A stretch of DNA of 64,000 bases from Streptococcus pseudopneumoniae (GCF_001074155.1 NZ_JUUZ01000033.1:62001-126000), one strand, 5' to 3'; shown: positions 1 through 12,023, counted from the stretch's first letter. The notes: generated from the letters alone by a model not told the origin. Translations and numbers: made by a program.

Positions 1-1603
1 GACTGAGTTTATCTAGTCCTGTTTCCTCTTCTTGGCTTTCAGGATTTTCATCAAAGTTTTTGGTAACAGAGAGGAACTCCTCGATATTTTCAACCCGAGC
101 CTTACTCTCCAATGTTGCTTGTGCATGTAGAATATCAACGTAACCTGTTTTTTCAAGGACAGCCTCAACCAACTCTGTAATGGTTAATTGGTCCAGTTGC
201 TCCCTCAAATCCAGAATCATATTTGCAAAGTCCCAGATTGACTGGGCTACCTTACCCTTAATTCCTGATAACATGATATTGGCTGAAGTATCCAGCATGG
301 ACATTTCTTGCAAATTAGCAAAATCACGAATCTTCTCAACAGTACCTGGGCCAATACCACGCTTTGGTTCATTGATGATACGCTCAAAACTGATATTATC
401 ACTTAGGTTGGCAATGAGATTGAGGTAAGCAATGATATCACGGATTTCCTTACGGCTGTAGAATTTTGTACCACCAACCATAGTATAAGGAATATTGGAC
501 TTGAGAAGAGCTTCCTCAATAGTACGTGACTGGGCATTGGTACGGTAAAGGACTGCAAAGTCTTTGTGTAGGAAGTTTTGACTACGACCAAGTTCATCGA
601 TGGTTTTGGCTACAAAAACAGCCTCATCTTGTTCGTCATTGGCACGATAGTAGACAATTAGTTCCCCATCCGCATTTTGAGTCCATAGATTCTTAGGACG
701 GCGATTTTTATTGTTTTTAATAACGTCATTAGCTGCTTGGAGAATGGTTTTGGTTGAACGGTAATTCTCCTCTAACAAGACAACCTTGGCATCTGGATAA
801 TCCTTTTCAAAATCCAAGATATTCTGCATATCAGCACCACGCCATCCGTAGATAGACTGGTCCGCATCCCCAACAACACAGATATTTTTAAAGCGAGAAG
901 CCAACAGTTTGACCAGTTGGTACTGGGCATGGTTGGTATCTTGGTACTCATCGACATGGATATATTGGAATTTTTGCTGATAGTAAGTCAAGACATCAGG
1001 ATTTTGATCAAAAAGGCGAAGCGTAAGCATAATCAAATCATCAAAGTCAACTGACTCAGATTGACGGAGTTCCTTTTGATAGGCCTCATAACACTTAGCG
1101 ACAATGTTTGTGTATAAATCTCCTGCTTGAGCAGCATAAGCAACATCGTCAATCAGATCATTCTTAGCATTAGAAATGGTCCCTAAAATAGAGCGTTCAT
1201 TCCACTTTTTAGGATCCAAATTCAACAGCTTGAGAATGCGTTTCATCAGTGTTCGCTGCTCACCTGGATCGATAATGGTAAAGTTACGATTGTAACCAAT
1301 ATGATCCGCATCACGACGTAAGATACGAACGCACATAGAGTGAAAGGTCGCTATCAAACAGTCCTGTGTAGCTGGATTGAGCCCATAGGCACGTTCTTTC
1401 ATTTCACGAGCAGCCTTATTGGTAAAGGTAATGGCTAAAATATTCCAGGGATTAACCATCTTTTCATCAATTAAGTAGGCAATACGATGGGTCAAAACTC
1501 GTGTTTTACCAGAACCAGCCCCCGCCATGATCAGCAGTGGACCTTCTGTTGTTTGGACCGCTTCGGCCTGTCGGTCATTTATACCGTTTAATAAAGGGTT
1601 CAT
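1..1603 (-). CDS. pcrA: ATP-dependent DNA helicase PcrA (partial, C-terminus off window)
   Basis: Superfamily 1 3'-5' DNA helicase of the UvrD/PcrA type, acting on chromosomal DNA in repair and conflict resolution. The first 534 codons are present and the rest lies left of the window. The Walker A motif AGAGSGKT is at residues 27-34 and the Walker B-type motif DEYQDT at 218-223; the frame is open to the edge. The ATG is chosen because the conserved start MNPLLNGIN follows it and a GGAAGAG ribosome site lies just upstream. It has its own extended -10 promoter and is separated from mtnN, on the same strand upstream, by a terminator, so it is probably transcribed alone. The family assignment is secure. 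Confidence 0.95.
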   Translation of the reverse strand, partial: MNPLLNGINDRQAEAVQTTEGPLLIMAGAGSGKTRVLTHRIAYLIDEKMVNPWNILAITFTNKAAREMKERAYGLNPATQDCLIATFHSMCVRILRRDADHIGYNRNFTIIDPGEQRTLMKRILKLLNLDPKKWNERSILGTISNAKNDLIDDVAYAAQAGDLYTNIVAKCYEAYQKELRQSESVDFDDLIMLTLRLFDQNPDVLTYYQQKFQYIHVDEYQDTNHAQYQLVKLLASRFKNICVVGDADQSIYGWRGADMQNILDFEKDYPDAKVVLLEENYRSTKTILQAANDVIKNNKNRRPKNLWTQNADGELIVYYRANDEQDEAVFVAKTIDELGRSQNFLHKDFAVLYRTNAQSRTIEEALLKSNIPYTMVGGTKFYSRKEIRDIIAYLNLIANLSDNISFERIINEPKRGIGPGTVEKIRDFANLQEMSMLDTSANIMLSGIKGKVAQSIWDFANMILDLREQLDQLTITELVEAVLEKTGYVDILHAQATLESKARVENIEEFLSVTKNFDENPESQEEETGLDKLS

Positions 1604-1635
1604 TTTCTCTTCCTATTCTTCAAATCAATGTTTCT

Positions 1636-1644
1636 ATTATATCA
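1636..1644 (-). promoter_or_regulatory. extended -10 promoter of pcrA
   Basis: Minus-strand TGATATAAT, a perfect TGnTATAAT extended -10 element, lies about 33 bases before the pcrA start. No good -35 is visible, as is common with extended -10 promoters in streptococci. Confidence 0.7.
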
Positions 1645-1692
1645 AAAAAGACTGAAAATAACTCTATTAGAGACAAGCTTCCTTTTTTCTAA

Positions 1693-1720
1693 AAAAAGAA
1701 CACTAACAAGTGTTCTTTTT
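1693..1720 (-). terminator. intrinsic terminator after mtnN
   Basis: A perfect 12-bp inverted repeat (arms 1693-1704 and 1709-1720) with a 4-base loop runs into a T tract on the minus strand. It starts 4 bases after the mtnN stop and closes the glmU-nudix-macP-mtnN operon. Confidence 0.9.
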
Positions 1721-1723
1721 ATA

Positions 1724-2419
1724 TTAATCATGAATAGATTGTAAAAGTGTCAACAAGGCTTGAGCCGATTTGCGTCCTGCTTCTACGATAAATTCATCAA
1801 ATGAAATAGAAGCTTCGTGGTTAGCATTATCACTCATGGCCCGGACAACTAAGAAAGGTAGATTAAGCGCGTGAGCTGCTTGAGCAATTGCCGCCCCTTC
1901 CATCTCAACAGCAAGAACTTGAGGAAAATGTTCTTTTATAGCTTTAATCTTATCTTCACCTGCAATAAAACTATCACCGGTCGCAATCAAACCTAAATGC
2001 CATTTTTGTTTAAGTTTAGACAAACTCTCTTGAATCAAACTGACAAACTTCTTGTCAGATTCGAAATAGAGTGGTTGTTGGGCCATTTGACCGTATTCAT
2101 AACCAAAAGCAGTCACATCAACATCGTGGTAGGCTAGTTTTTCAGCAATCACTACATCTCCTACTGAGATACCTTCAGCAAGGGCACCCGCTGAACCCGT
2201 ATTGATGACAGCATCTACTTCAAAGTGGTCGGCTAGGATTGCAACACTCATAGCAGACATGACTTTACCGATACCACTCTCCACCAAGACAAGCTCAACT
2301 GAACCAATTATACCCGTATGATACTTATTTCCTAATACCGTCTCTTCTTGAGCGTTTTCTAAATGTTGAATCAGATAAACTAGCTCTTCTGGCATAGCTG
2401 CTATAATTCCAATTTTCAT
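1724..2419 (-). CDS. mtnN: 5'-methylthioadenosine/S-adenosylhomocysteine nucleosidase
   Basis: MTA/SAH nucleosidase (Pfs). It cleaves adenine from methylthioadenosine and S-adenosylhomocysteine in the activated methyl cycle and supplies S-ribosylhomocysteine to LuxS for AI-2. At 231 residues it has the family's usual length. The catalytic residues fall where expected: Glu12 in MPEEL, Glu174 in VEMEGAA and Asp197 in MSDNA, the same numbers as in the E. coli enzyme. It is the last gene of the operon beginning at glmU, 10 bases after macP, and is followed at once by a terminator. Confidence 0.96.
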   Translation of the reverse strand: MKIGIIAAMPEELVYLIQHLENAQEETVLGNKYHTGIIGSVELVLVESGIGKVMSAMSVAILADHFEVDAVINTGSAGALAEGISVGDVVIAEKLAYHDVDVTAFGYEYGQMAQQPLYFESDKKFVSLIQESLSKLKQKWHLGLIATGDSFIAGEDKIKAIKEHFPQVLAVEMEGAAIAQAAHALNLPFLVVRAMSDNANHEASISFDEFIVEAGRKSAQALLTLLQSIHD

Positions 2420-2429
2420 GACATTCCCC

Positions 2430-2741
2430 TTAAATAAATCTCATTGCTAAAACTAGCAAAATCAAGAGAAGAATAACAGCAAATAGAATCTTATTCAGTT
2501 TTGAGTTAAAAACATTTCTCTTAGTATTTTCAATTCGACGACTTTTATGGATTTGTGGTTCAACCTCAATCGTTAGGGTATCTTGACTAAAACCATGGTC
2601 ACTTGAACGTGAAGCTCTATAATGTTGAGATGAAGTAGATAATATCTTTGTTTCTTGTTCATCTACTAAAGTAGGACCAGAGATATCTTCACCACGATTT
2701 GCACGCTCGATTATTTCGTCTGTTAATAAAGGTTTTCCCAT
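2430..2741 (-). CDS. macP: MacP-like activator of class A penicillin-binding protein PBP2a
   Basis: Small membrane protein of 103 residues resembling pneumococcal MacP, a division-site protein that activates the peptidoglycan synthase PBP2a and is phosphorylated by the kinase StkP. Seen: a polar N-terminal region of about 80 residues and one C-terminal membrane helix (about 85-101), so the bulk is cytoplasmic. Thr31, in the segment EQETKIL, is the likely counterpart of the reported phosphothreonine near position 32; that equivalence is inferred. It lies between the Nudix gene and mtnN with gaps of 10-11 bases, the arrangement I recall from pneumococcus. The name rests on similarity and position. 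Confidence 0.85.
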   Translation of the reverse strand: MGKPLLTDEIIERANRGEDISGPTLVDEQETKILSTSSQHYRASRSSDHGFSQDTLTIEVEPQIHKSRRIENTKRNVFNSKLNKILFAVILLLILLVLAMRFI

Positions 2742-2752
2742 AGGTTCCTCCC

Positions 2753-3298
2753 CTATTTTTCTTGTAATTCCCAGTACTGGATAGCCATAATAGTCTTGGC
2801 ATCACAGATATGACCAGACTGGATCAGTTGTTTAGCTTCTTCAAGACTAACTTCAAGTAATTCTAAAGTTTCATCTTCATCCTGTGGACGTGGATTATTA
2901 ACCTTTTTCAAATCACTTGCCAAATAAAGTTTTAATCGCTCATTACAGAAACCAATAGCAGAATAGAAATCATACAAAAGAGTTAGTTTTCCAGTGTAGG
3001 CAGCTTCTTCTTCTAATTCACGAAGGGCTGCCGCTTCAGGATCAGCATTTTCTCCAATTTCTAGTTTTCCTGCAGGAATTTCAACAGAAACTTTTTCAAT
3101 CGCCTTGCGATATTGCTTGACGAGAACAATCTTATTTTCTGGAGTAACTGCAAGAACACATACTGCACCATTATGGAAAATCAAATCACGTTGAACTGTC
3201 CCTTTTCCATTAGGAAGTTCAACCTGATCTTGTACCAATTGGAAAATAGGACCTTTATAGATTTCTCTACGGCTGAGTGTTTTCTCTTCAAATTCCAT
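2753..3298 (-). CDS. Nudix hydrolase, ADP-ribose pyrophosphatase type
   Basis: Nudix-family pyrophosphatase, most like the ADP-ribose pyrophosphatases that hydrolyse ADP-ribose to AMP and ribose-5-phosphate in the cytoplasm. The Nudix box spans about residues 77-103, with GKLEIGE followed by RELEEE at 93-98. The box is slightly off-consensus: nine residues instead of seven separate the first conserved Glu from RELEEE, and the usual EExGU ending reads EEAAY. The metal-binding glutamates remain, so activity is expected, but the substrate is not proven. It follows glmU by 9 bases in the operon. Confidence 0.88.
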   Translation of the reverse strand: MEFEEKTLSRREIYKGPIFQLVQDQVELPNGKGTVQRDLIFHNGAVCVLAVTPENKIVLVKQYRKAIEKVSVEIPAGKLEIGENADPEAAALRELEEEAAYTGKLTLLYDFYSAIGFCNERLKLYLASDLKKVNNPRPQDEDETLELLEVSLEEAKQLIQSGHICDAKTIMAIQYWELQEK

Positions 3299-3307
3299 GG
3301 TTAGCTC

Positions 3308-4765
<1,458 letters not shown>

Positions 4766-4807
4766 CTAACGCTAATGACTGTCACTACTCCGTTTTGAGT
4801 AAATTTT

Positions 4808-4836
4808 TTGATTTTTTTTACAAATTACGATAAACT
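4808..4836 (+). promoter_or_regulatory. putative promoter of the GH25 gene
   Basis: TTGATT and TAAACT are separated by 17 bases. The -10 ends only 8 bases before the ATG at 4845, so the predicted start of transcription falls 1-3 bases before translation begins. Confidence 0.5.
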
Positions 4837-4844
4837 ATAGGAGT

Positions 4845-5645
4845 ATGAGAAAAAAAATTCGCCCAGCTTTTATAGTTATTATATTTGCTGCTTTTATAGG
4901 ACTCTTGATTCTCAATCGTCCACGATTCGAAGAACATCCTGTAAAAACCAAACAAAATCTAGTTCAAATAGAAACACAAGCTCTACATAACTTGGATAAG
5001 CCTATCATCGATATCTCTGGTTGGCAGAGACCATCGGAAATCAATTACGATATTTTATCTCAAAATATCTCTGGTGTCATTGTTCGAGTCCACGGAGGAA
5101 ATCAGATTACCACTGAGAACGATGCATCTTATACAAACGGTATTGATAAAGCTTATAAAAGTCATATCGCTGAGTTTCAAAAGAGAAATGTTCCAGTTGC
5201 TGTATATGCCTATGTATCTGGAAAAAGTGTAGAGGATATGGAAAAGGCTGCTGAATCATTTTATAATTCAGCTTCGCCGTACAACCCAAGTTACTATTGG
5301 TTAGACGTTGAAGAAAAAACAATGTCAGATATGAACCAAGGAGTTGAGGCATTCCGTGCTAAGTTAGAATCACTTGGTGCTAAAAATATTGGTATATACA
5401 TTGGTGTTTACTTCATGAAAGAACATAGCATCAGTACAGATAAATTTTCTGCTATTTGGATTCCATCCTACGGACTTGACTCAGGCTACTTTGAAAGTTC
5501 ACCAAATACAGACCTTGACTTTGATCTTCATCAATACACCTCAAAGGGTAAACTGGTTGGATTCGAACACCATCTAGACCTAAATCTTATTTCTTTGTCA
5601 AAAGATAAGCAAGAGACATTTAGAAAATTATTCTTAAAACCTTAA
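4845..5645 (+). CDS. membrane-anchored GH25 lysozyme-family muramidase
   Basis: Probable 1,4-beta-N-acetylmuramidase of glycoside hydrolase family 25, acting on peptidoglycan outside the membrane. Residues 1-7 are basic (MRKKIRP) and 8-24 form a hydrophobic signal anchor with no clear cleavage site. The catalytic domain starts near residue 52; visible GH25 signatures are Asp56 in DISGWQ, Asp154 and Glu156 in WLDVEE, and DLHQYT and LDLNL near the end. No choline-binding or SH3 repeats follow, unlike LytC. GGAG sits only one base before the ATG, an unusually short spacing. It is a single gene, divergent from glmU and closed by its own terminator. The physiological role is unknown. Confidence 0.88.
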   Translation: MRKKIRPAFIVIIFAAFIGLLILNRPRFEEHPVKTKQNLVQIETQALHNLDKPIIDISGWQRPSEINYDILSQNISGVIVRVHGGNQITTENDASYTNGIDKAYKSHIAEFQKRNVPVAVYAYVSGKSVEDMEKAAESFYNSASPYNPSYYWLDVEEKTMSDMNQGVEAFRAKLESLGAKNIGIYIGVYFMKEHSISTDKFSAIWIPSYGLDSGYFESSPNTDLDFDLHQYTSKGKLVGFEHHLDLNLISLSKDKQETFRKLFLKP

Positions 5646-5653
5646 ATTTATTT

Positions 5654-5681
5654 AGCAAGCCAGATATTACTTCTGCTTGCT
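5654..5681 (+). terminator. intrinsic terminator after the GH25 gene
   Basis: Arms AGCAAGC (5654-5660) and GCTTGCT (5675-5681), extendable with AGA/TCT past a bulge, followed by a run of T. Confidence 0.85.
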
Positions 5682-5702
5682 TTTTTTATTTCTCTTACTA
5701 TG

Positions 5703-5711
5703 TGATATAAT
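5703..5711 (+). promoter_or_regulatory. extended -10 promoter of popT operon
   Basis: TGATATAAT, a perfect extended -10, about 40 bases before the popT start. Confidence 0.7.
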
Positions 5712-5751
5712 ACAAGAAGAGAATTTTAGAGAATAAATACGGAGAGAGTTT

Positions 5752-6594
5752 ATGTTATCTTGGATTTCAAAAATAATTAAAGGTATTGTTATCGCACTTG
5801 GTTTTATTTTACCAGGTATTTCTGGTGGTGTTCTAGCGGCTATTTTGGGTATCTATGAGAGAATGATTCGTTTTCTTGCCCATCCATTTAAAAACCTAAA
5901 AGAAGATATTCTTTATTTCTTACCTGTTGCTATCGGTATGTTGCTAGGTATTGGGCTATTTTCTTATCCAATTGAGTACTTACTAGAGCATTATCAAGTT
6001 TATGTTTTATGGAGTTTTGCGGGTGCTATTATTGGTACAGTCCCTAGTCTTGTAAAAGAGGCTACTCAAGATTCTGAAAGAGACAAAGTCGATCTTATCT
6101 GGTTTTGGGTGACCTTTATTGTTTCTGGAATTGGTCTTTACGCTTTAAACTTTGTGATTGGTTCACTAAACGCAAGTTTCACAAGTTTTATCCTAGCTGG
6201 TGCTCTTCTTGCTCTAGGTATTTTAGTTCCAGGATTGAGCCCCTCAAATCTTCTCTTGATTTTAGGTCTCTATACCCCAATGTTAACTGGATTTAAAACT
6301 TTTGATTTATTTGGCACCTTCCTTCCGATAGGAATTGGAGCTGCTGCTACTCTTATTATTTTTTCAAAATTGATGGACTACGCTCTTCGAGAGTATCACT
6401 CTCGTGTTTATCACTTCATCATTGCAATCGTTCTTTCAAGTACACTCTTGATATTGATTCCAAATGCGGGTAATGCTGAAAGCATTAACTACAGTGGTTT
6501 ATCTCTTGTGTCTTATGTGATTGTTGCCTTCTTTTTTGCTCTTGGCATTTGGTTAGGTATCTGGATGAGTCAGTTGGAGGATAAATACAAATAA
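5752..6594 (+). CDS. popT: DUF368 membrane protein, PopT-type polyprenyl-phosphate translocase
   Basis: Polytopic membrane protein of 280 residues from family DUF368. Members of this family (PopT) have been reported to return undecaprenyl phosphate across the membrane for reuse in wall synthesis. The family hallmark is visible as two related hairpin motifs, LPGISGG at residues 20-26 and VPGLSPSN at 159-166, as expected for an inverted repeat, with about eight hydrophobic segments. GGAGAGAG precedes the ATG. Its stop overlaps the start of the downstream ybaK gene by one base, so the two are translationally coupled. The function is transferred from the family. Confidence 0.88.
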   Translation: MLSWISKIIKGIVIALGFILPGISGGVLAAILGIYERMIRFLAHPFKNLKEDILYFLPVAIGMLLGIGLFSYPIEYLLEHYQVYVLWSFAGAIIGTVPSLVKEATQDSERDKVDLIWFWVTFIVSGIGLYALNFVIGSLNASFTSFILAGALLALGILVPGLSPSNLLLILGLYTPMLTGFKTFDLFGTFLPIGIGAAATLIIFSKLMDYALREYHSRVYHFIIAIVLSSTLLILIPNAGNAESINYSGLSLVSYVIVAFFFALGIWLGIWMSQLEDKYK

Positions 6595-7085
6595 TGGCTA
6601 AGAAAGTTAAAGTTAAAGTTAAAAAAACCTTAGTAGAGCAAATTTTGACTAAGGCAGGTGTTGACCATCAAGGTATTCAAATCAATGCTTTAGAAGGAGA
6701 ACTTCCTTCTGGTTATGATAGAAATCATATCTTTAAGACCTTAGCATTATTGGGTGATAAGACTGGTCCGGTAATAGGAATTGTTCCTATCACCGAACAC
6801 CTTTCTGAAAAGAAATTAGCAAAGATTTCTGGTAATAAAAAAGTTGCCATGATTCCTCAAAAGGATTTAGAAAAAACGACTGGATATATCCATGGAGCTA
6901 ATAACCCTGTAGGTATCCGTCAAAAACACAACTACCCTATTTTTATTGATGAAACAGCTTTAGAATTGGAAGAATTGATTGTCTCTGCTGGCGAGGTCGG
7001 ACACAGTATCATCATCGCACCTAAAGATCTGGCAAACTATGTAAAAGCCAGCTTTGTAGACATCTTGGAGGAAAGTAACTCATGA
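6594..7085 (+). CDS. ybaK: Cys-tRNA(Pro)/aminoacyl-tRNA deacylase YbaK/EbsC
   Basis: Trans-editing enzyme of the YbaK/EbsC family that hydrolyses mischarged Cys-tRNA(Pro) in the cytoplasm. At 163 residues it has the family's normal size. The start is very lysine-rich (MAKKVKVKVKK), which may help tRNA binding, and is followed by the single YbaK/ProX fold with the conserved GVRQKH-like segment VGIRQKH near residue 106. It overlaps the gene before it by one base and the next by four, so the three form one operon. The exact tRNA substrate cannot be read from the sequence. Confidence 0.9.
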   Translation: MAKKVKVKVKKTLVEQILTKAGVDHQGIQINALEGELPSGYDRNHIFKTLALLGDKTGPVIGIVPITEHLSEKKLAKISGNKKVAMIPQKDLEKTTGYIHGANNPVGIRQKHNYPIFIDETALELEELIVSAGEVGHSIIIAPKDLANYVKASFVDILEESNS

Positions 7086-7708
7086 AACTTTACTTTGTCC
7101 GCCATGGTCAAACAGTCTGGAATCTAGAAGGTCGTTTTCAAGGCGCTGGTGGAGATTCCCCTCTTCTCCCTGAATCTATTGAAACTTTAAAAGACCTGGG
7201 CCAGTATCTTAAAGATATCCCTTTTGACAAGATTTATTCTAGTGATTTACCAAGAGCGGTAAAATCAGCTGAGATTATCCAAAGTCAACTGACAAATCCA
7301 TGTCCCTTAGAAAGTGTTCCCGAACTCAGAGAATGGCACCTCGGTAAACTGGAAGGTCTAAAAATTGCGACTTTAAATGCTATCTACCCTCAGCAAATTC
7401 AAGCCTTTAAAACAAACTTAGCTAAATTTGATACTCGCATGTTTGAAGCTGAATCACTTTACACTACAACTCAGCGCACCATCCAATTTATCAAGTCCTT
7501 AAAAAATTCTAAGTCAGAGCACCTATTACTAGTCGGTCATGGAGCGAACCTTACTGCTAGTCTTCGAACGCTTATAGGCTATCAGGAAGCTCTGCTTCGT
7601 AAAGATGGAGGTTTGGCTAATGCAAGTCTAACAATTTTAGAGACTGACGACTTTGAAAAATTTACTCTTAAGACTTGGAACGATACCTCTTATCAAAAAA
7701 ATAATTGA
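7082..7708 (+). CDS. histidine phosphatase superfamily protein (phosphoglycerate mutase-like)
   Basis: Phosphatase of the branch-1 histidine phosphatase (GpmB/CobC-like) superfamily. The phospho-accepting RHG is at residues 7-9 and the second catalytic His is at 153 in VGHGAN; Glu84 in ELREWHLG is the likely general acid. With 208 residues it is shorter than the glycolytic phosphoglycerate mutase GpmA and is more likely a phosphatase than a mutase; the substrate is unknown. The ATG overlaps the ybaK stop by four bases (ATGA). A terminator begins at its stop codon. Confidence 0.88.
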   Translation: MKLYFVRHGQTVWNLEGRFQGAGGDSPLLPESIETLKDLGQYLKDIPFDKIYSSDLPRAVKSAEIIQSQLTNPCPLESVPELREWHLGKLEGLKIATLNAIYPQQIQAFKTNLAKFDTRMFEAESLYTTTQRTIQFIKSLKNSKSEHLLLVGHGANLTASLRTLIGYQEALLRKDGGLANASLTILETDDFEKFTLKTWNDTSYQKNN

Positions 7709-7731
7709 ACTTGATCTATTACGTCAAGTTC
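7707..7731 (+). terminator. intrinsic terminator after the popT-ybaK-phosphatase operon
   Basis: A perfect 8-bp stem, GAACTTGA (7707-7714) with TCAAGTTC (7724-7731), followed by TTTTT. The first arm includes the last bases of the stop codon. Confidence 0.85.
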
Positions 7732-7754
7732 TTTTTAGTTTTTATAGAATATCC

Positions 7755-7783
7755 GTGAATTTCTTAACTTTTTATGATAAAAT
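7755..7783 (+). promoter_or_regulatory. promoter of lysS
   Basis: Extended -10 TGATAAAAT (7775-7783) with a weak -35 GTGAAT 17 bases upstream. Confidence 0.6.
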
Positions 7784-7834
7784 GGGAGTACCGTGAAAAA
7801 TTGATTTATTATTTCAAAATTTGAATTTCATTAG

Positions 7835-9334
<1,500 letters not shown>

Positions 9335-9339
9335 AAACT

Positions 9340-9366
9340 AAACTCCTAGATGATTTCTAGGAGTTT
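9340..9366 (+). terminator. intrinsic terminator after lysS
   Basis: A perfect 11-bp stem (9340-9350 with 9356-9366), 5-base loop, then a T run. Confidence 0.92.
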
Positions 9367-9377
9367 TTTTGTAGTTA

Positions 9378-9409
9378 AAAAGACAACCTTATCAAAGAGG
9401 TTGTCTTTT
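9378..9409 (-). terminator. intrinsic terminator after fhs
   Basis: A perfect 12-bp stem (9378-9389 with 9398-9409) downstream of fhs on the minus strand. The lysS terminator lies 11 bases further on, so the convergent genes are insulated from both sides. Confidence 0.88.
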
Positions 9410-9418
9410 GTGTTTGAA

Positions 9419-11089
9419 TTAGAATAATCCAAGAACAGTTCCATCGCTTTCAACATCCATGTTGAGAGCGGCAGGACGTTTTGGAAGTCCAGGCATAGTC
9501 ATGACATCACCAGTTAAGGCAACGATGAAGCCTGCACCAAGTTTTGGTACCAATTCACGAATAGTAATTTCAAAGTTTTCAGGTGCTCCAAGAGCGTTAG
9601 GGTTATCTGAGAAACTGTATTGAGTTTTGGCCATACAGATTGGCAATTTGTCCCATCCGTTTTGAACGATTTGAGTAATTTGTGTTTGAGCTTTCTTCTC
9701 AAAGTTAACCTTGCTACCACGGTAAATTTCAGTAACAATCTTTTCGATTTTTTCTTGAACAGAAAGTTCGTTTTCATAGAGACGTGTGTAGTTTGCTGGG
9801 TTTTCGTCGATTGTTTTTACGAGAGTTTCAGCTAGAGCAACTCCTCCTTCAGCTCCATCAGCCCATACGCTAGCTAATTCGACTGGTACATCGATTGAAG
9901 CACAAAGTTCTTTCAAGGCCGCGATTTCAGCTTCTGTATCAGAAACAAATTCATTGATAGCAACAACCGCTGGAATACCGAACTTACGGATATTCTCAAC
10001 GTGGCGTTTCAAGTTTGCAAATCCAGCACGTACTGCTTCTACATTTTCCTCTGTCAGAGCATCTTTAGCAACTCCACCATTCATTTTAAGGGCACGAAGA
10101 GTCGCTACAATGACTACTGCACTTGGAGCTGTTGGTAAGTTAGGAGTTTTGATATCTAGGAACTTCTCTGCACCAAGGTCTGCACCAAAACCAGCCTCAG
10201 TTACTGTGTAATCAGCTAAGTGAAGTGCTGTTGAAGTTGCCAATACAGAGTTACAACCGTGGGCAATATTTGCAAAAGGACCACCGTGTACGAATGCTGG
10301 TGTACCATAGATTGTTTGCACCAAGTTGGGTTTGATAGCATCTTTCAAAATCAATGCTAAGGCACCCTCAACCTGTAAATCACCAACTGAAACTGGTGTG
10401 CGATCATAACGGTAGCCGATGACGATATTAGCCAAACGACGTTTCAAATCTTCAATATCAGTAGCCAAGCAAAGGATAGCCATGATCTCTGAAGCAACTG
10501 TGATATCAAATCCATCTTCACGTGGAATACCATTAAGTGGACCACCAAGACCAACAGTTACATGGCGAAGAGCACGGTCATTCAAGTCGACAACACGTTT
10601 CCAGAGAATACGACGTTGATCGATTCCTAGCTCATTTCCTTGGTGTAAGTGATTGTCAATCAAGGCAGAAAGAGCATTGTTGGCAGTTGTGATTGCGTGC
10701 ATATCACCAGTAAAGTGAAGGTTGATGTCTTCCATTGGTAACACTTGGGCATAACCACCCCCAGCAGCTCCACCTTTAATACCCATAACAGGACCAAGTG
10801 AAGGTTCGCGAATGGCAATCATAGTTTTCTTACCAATCTTGTTCAAAGCATCTGCAAGACCAATGGTAATGGTTGACTTTCCTTCACCAGCAGGTGTTGG
10901 GTTGATAGCTGTAACAAGAATCAACTTACCTACTGGGCTGCTCTCAACCTCACGGATTTTATCAAAGCTTAGTTTAGCCTTGTACTTTCCATACAACTCC
11001 AAATCATCGTATGAAATACCAAGTTTCTCAACAACATCAACGATTGGTTTTAACTCAATACTCTGTGCAATTTCAATATCTGTTTTCAT
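9419..11089 (-). CDS. fhs: formate-tetrahydrofolate ligase
   Basis: Makes 10-formyltetrahydrofolate from formate, tetrahydrofolate and ATP, feeding purine and fMet synthesis. At 556 residues it is full length. The P-loop TPAGEGKST is at residues 65-73, and the glycine-rich [14 protein letters not shown] segment follows near 110. AGAGGAG precedes the ATG with good spacing. It is monocistronic, with an extended -10 promoter and no room in its roughly 25-base leader for a folate riboswitch. A degenerate PurBox-like sequence lies upstream (see rejected items). Confidence 0.97.
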   Translation of the reverse strand: MKTDIEIAQSIELKPIVDVVEKLGISYDDLELYGKYKAKLSFDKIREVESSPVGKLILVTAINPTPAGEGKSTITIGLADALNKIGKKTMIAIREPSLGPVMGIKGGAAGGGYAQVLPMEDINLHFTGDMHAITTANNALSALIDNHLHQGNELGIDQRRILWKRVVDLNDRALRHVTVGLGGPLNGIPREDGFDITVASEIMAILCLATDIEDLKRRLANIVIGYRYDRTPVSVGDLQVEGALALILKDAIKPNLVQTIYGTPAFVHGGPFANIAHGCNSVLATSTALHLADYTVTEAGFGADLGAEKFLDIKTPNLPTAPSAVVIVATLRALKMNGGVAKDALTEENVEAVRAGFANLKRHVENIRKFGIPAVVAINEFVSDTEAEIAALKELCASIDVPVELASVWADGAEGGVALAETLVKTIDENPANYTRLYENELSVQEKIEKIVTEIYRGSKVNFEKKAQTQITQIVQNGWDKLPICMAKTQYSFSDNPNALGAPENFEITIRELVPKLGAGFIVALTGDVMTMPGLPKRPAALNMDVESDGTVLGLF

Positions 11090-11122
11090 AAAAAACTCCT
11101 CTAGCCTCTAATGTGTTAATTC

Positions 11123-11131
11123 ATTATATCA
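11123..11131 (-). promoter_or_regulatory. extended -10 promoter of fhs
   Basis: Minus-strand TGATATAAT about 33 bases before the fhs ATG; the -35 is weak. Confidence 0.7.
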
Positions 11132-11287
11132 TAAAACAAGATTTTTAACAGTCATTATGATTAGTAACGTTCGTGAATATGGCTAAATAACAGGCTTTCT
11201 TTATCTCTATTTAAATTTTTATATGCCTTTATAGATTTTAACTATGGATTAACATCCTATTTTCGATCCTTGTTATATCGCTTTCAT

Positions 11288-11316
11288 TTTACTTAATGCT
11301 CATTTTTTTGTACAAT
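11288..11316 (+). promoter_or_regulatory. promoter of coaB that predicts a leaderless mRNA
   Basis: TTTACT and TACAAT are separated by 17 bases. The -10 ends 6 bases before the coaB ATG at 11323, which places the expected transcription start on or next to the A of the start codon. Confidence 0.6.
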
Positions 11317-11322
11317 AGTTCT

Positions 11323-12009
11323 ATGAAAATTTTAGTTACTTCTGGTGGTACAAGTGAAAAAATTGATAGAGTTCGTTCTATTACCAATCACTCTTCCGGT
11401 AAACTTGGAAAAATTATCACCGAGACTCTTCTAAAGGCTGGCCATGAAGTTTGTTTGATTACCACTCTTCAGGCAGTTAAGCCAGTTAGTCATCCAAACT
11501 TGACCATCATCGAAATTAAAAATACAGCTGATTTGCAACAAGTCATGAAAGATAAGGTTATGGACTACCAGGTCTTAATCCATTCTATGGCTGTATCAGA
11601 TTACACTCCTGTCTATATGGCTGGTTTTGATGAGGTTGAAGCTAGTCAAGATTTAACAGAGTTTTTAGATAAGAAAAATCAGGAAACAAAAATCTCTTCT
11701 AAGGAAGATGTTCAGGTTCTATTTCTTAAGAAGAATCCAAAAATCATATCTCTTGTTAAAGAATGGAACCCTAACATTCACCTGATTGGATTTAAATTAC
11801 TGGTTGATGTCAGCCAGGAACATCTGATTCAAATTGCGAGGGAAAGTCTTGAAAAGAACCAAGCTGATTTAATTGTCGCAAACGACCTTACTCAGATTAG
11901 TAGCGAGCAACATAAGGCTTACTTAGTTGAAAAAAATTCTTTCCAAACTGCTATGAGTAAATATGAAATTGCTGATTTACTCCTCGAGAAAATCAAAAGT
12001 TATGACTAA
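11323..12009 (+). CDS. coaB: phosphopantothenate-cysteine ligase, monofunctional
   Basis: Second step from phosphopantothenate to coenzyme A: joins cysteine to 4'-phosphopantothenate. In streptococci CoaB and CoaC are separate proteins instead of the CoaBC fusion, and here they are adjacent genes. The start is set at the ATG at 11323 because MKILVTSGGTSEKID is the conserved beginning; the frame is open to an ATG at 11296, but the extra nine residues look unrelated. No ribosome-binding site precedes either ATG. The 228-residue protein has the dinucleotide-binding SGGTSE motif and the NHSSGKLGK segment. coaC follows after 14 bases. Confidence 0.94.
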   Translation: MKILVTSGGTSEKIDRVRSITNHSSGKLGKIITETLLKAGHEVCLITTLQAVKPVSHPNLTIIEIKNTADLQQVMKDKVMDYQVLIHSMAVSDYTPVYMAGFDEVEASQDLTEFLDKKNQETKISSKEDVQVLFLKKNPKIISLVKEWNPNIHLIGFKLLVDVSQEHLIQIARESLEKNQADLIVANDLTQISSEQHKAYLVEKNSFQTAMSKYEIADLLLEKIKSYD

Positions 12010-12023
12010 ATGAAAGGAATTTT

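Noticed and set aside
11090..11122. A tetrahydrofolate riboswitch before fhs.
   Set aside because: The leader after the extended -10 is only about 25 bases, far too short for the aptamer.
11161..11173. PurBox-like CGAAC core upstream of fhs.
   Set aside because: Only about 10 of 13 positions match AWWWCCGAACWWT and the distance to the promoter differs from known sites. Too weak to list, though PurR control of fhs is known elsewhere.
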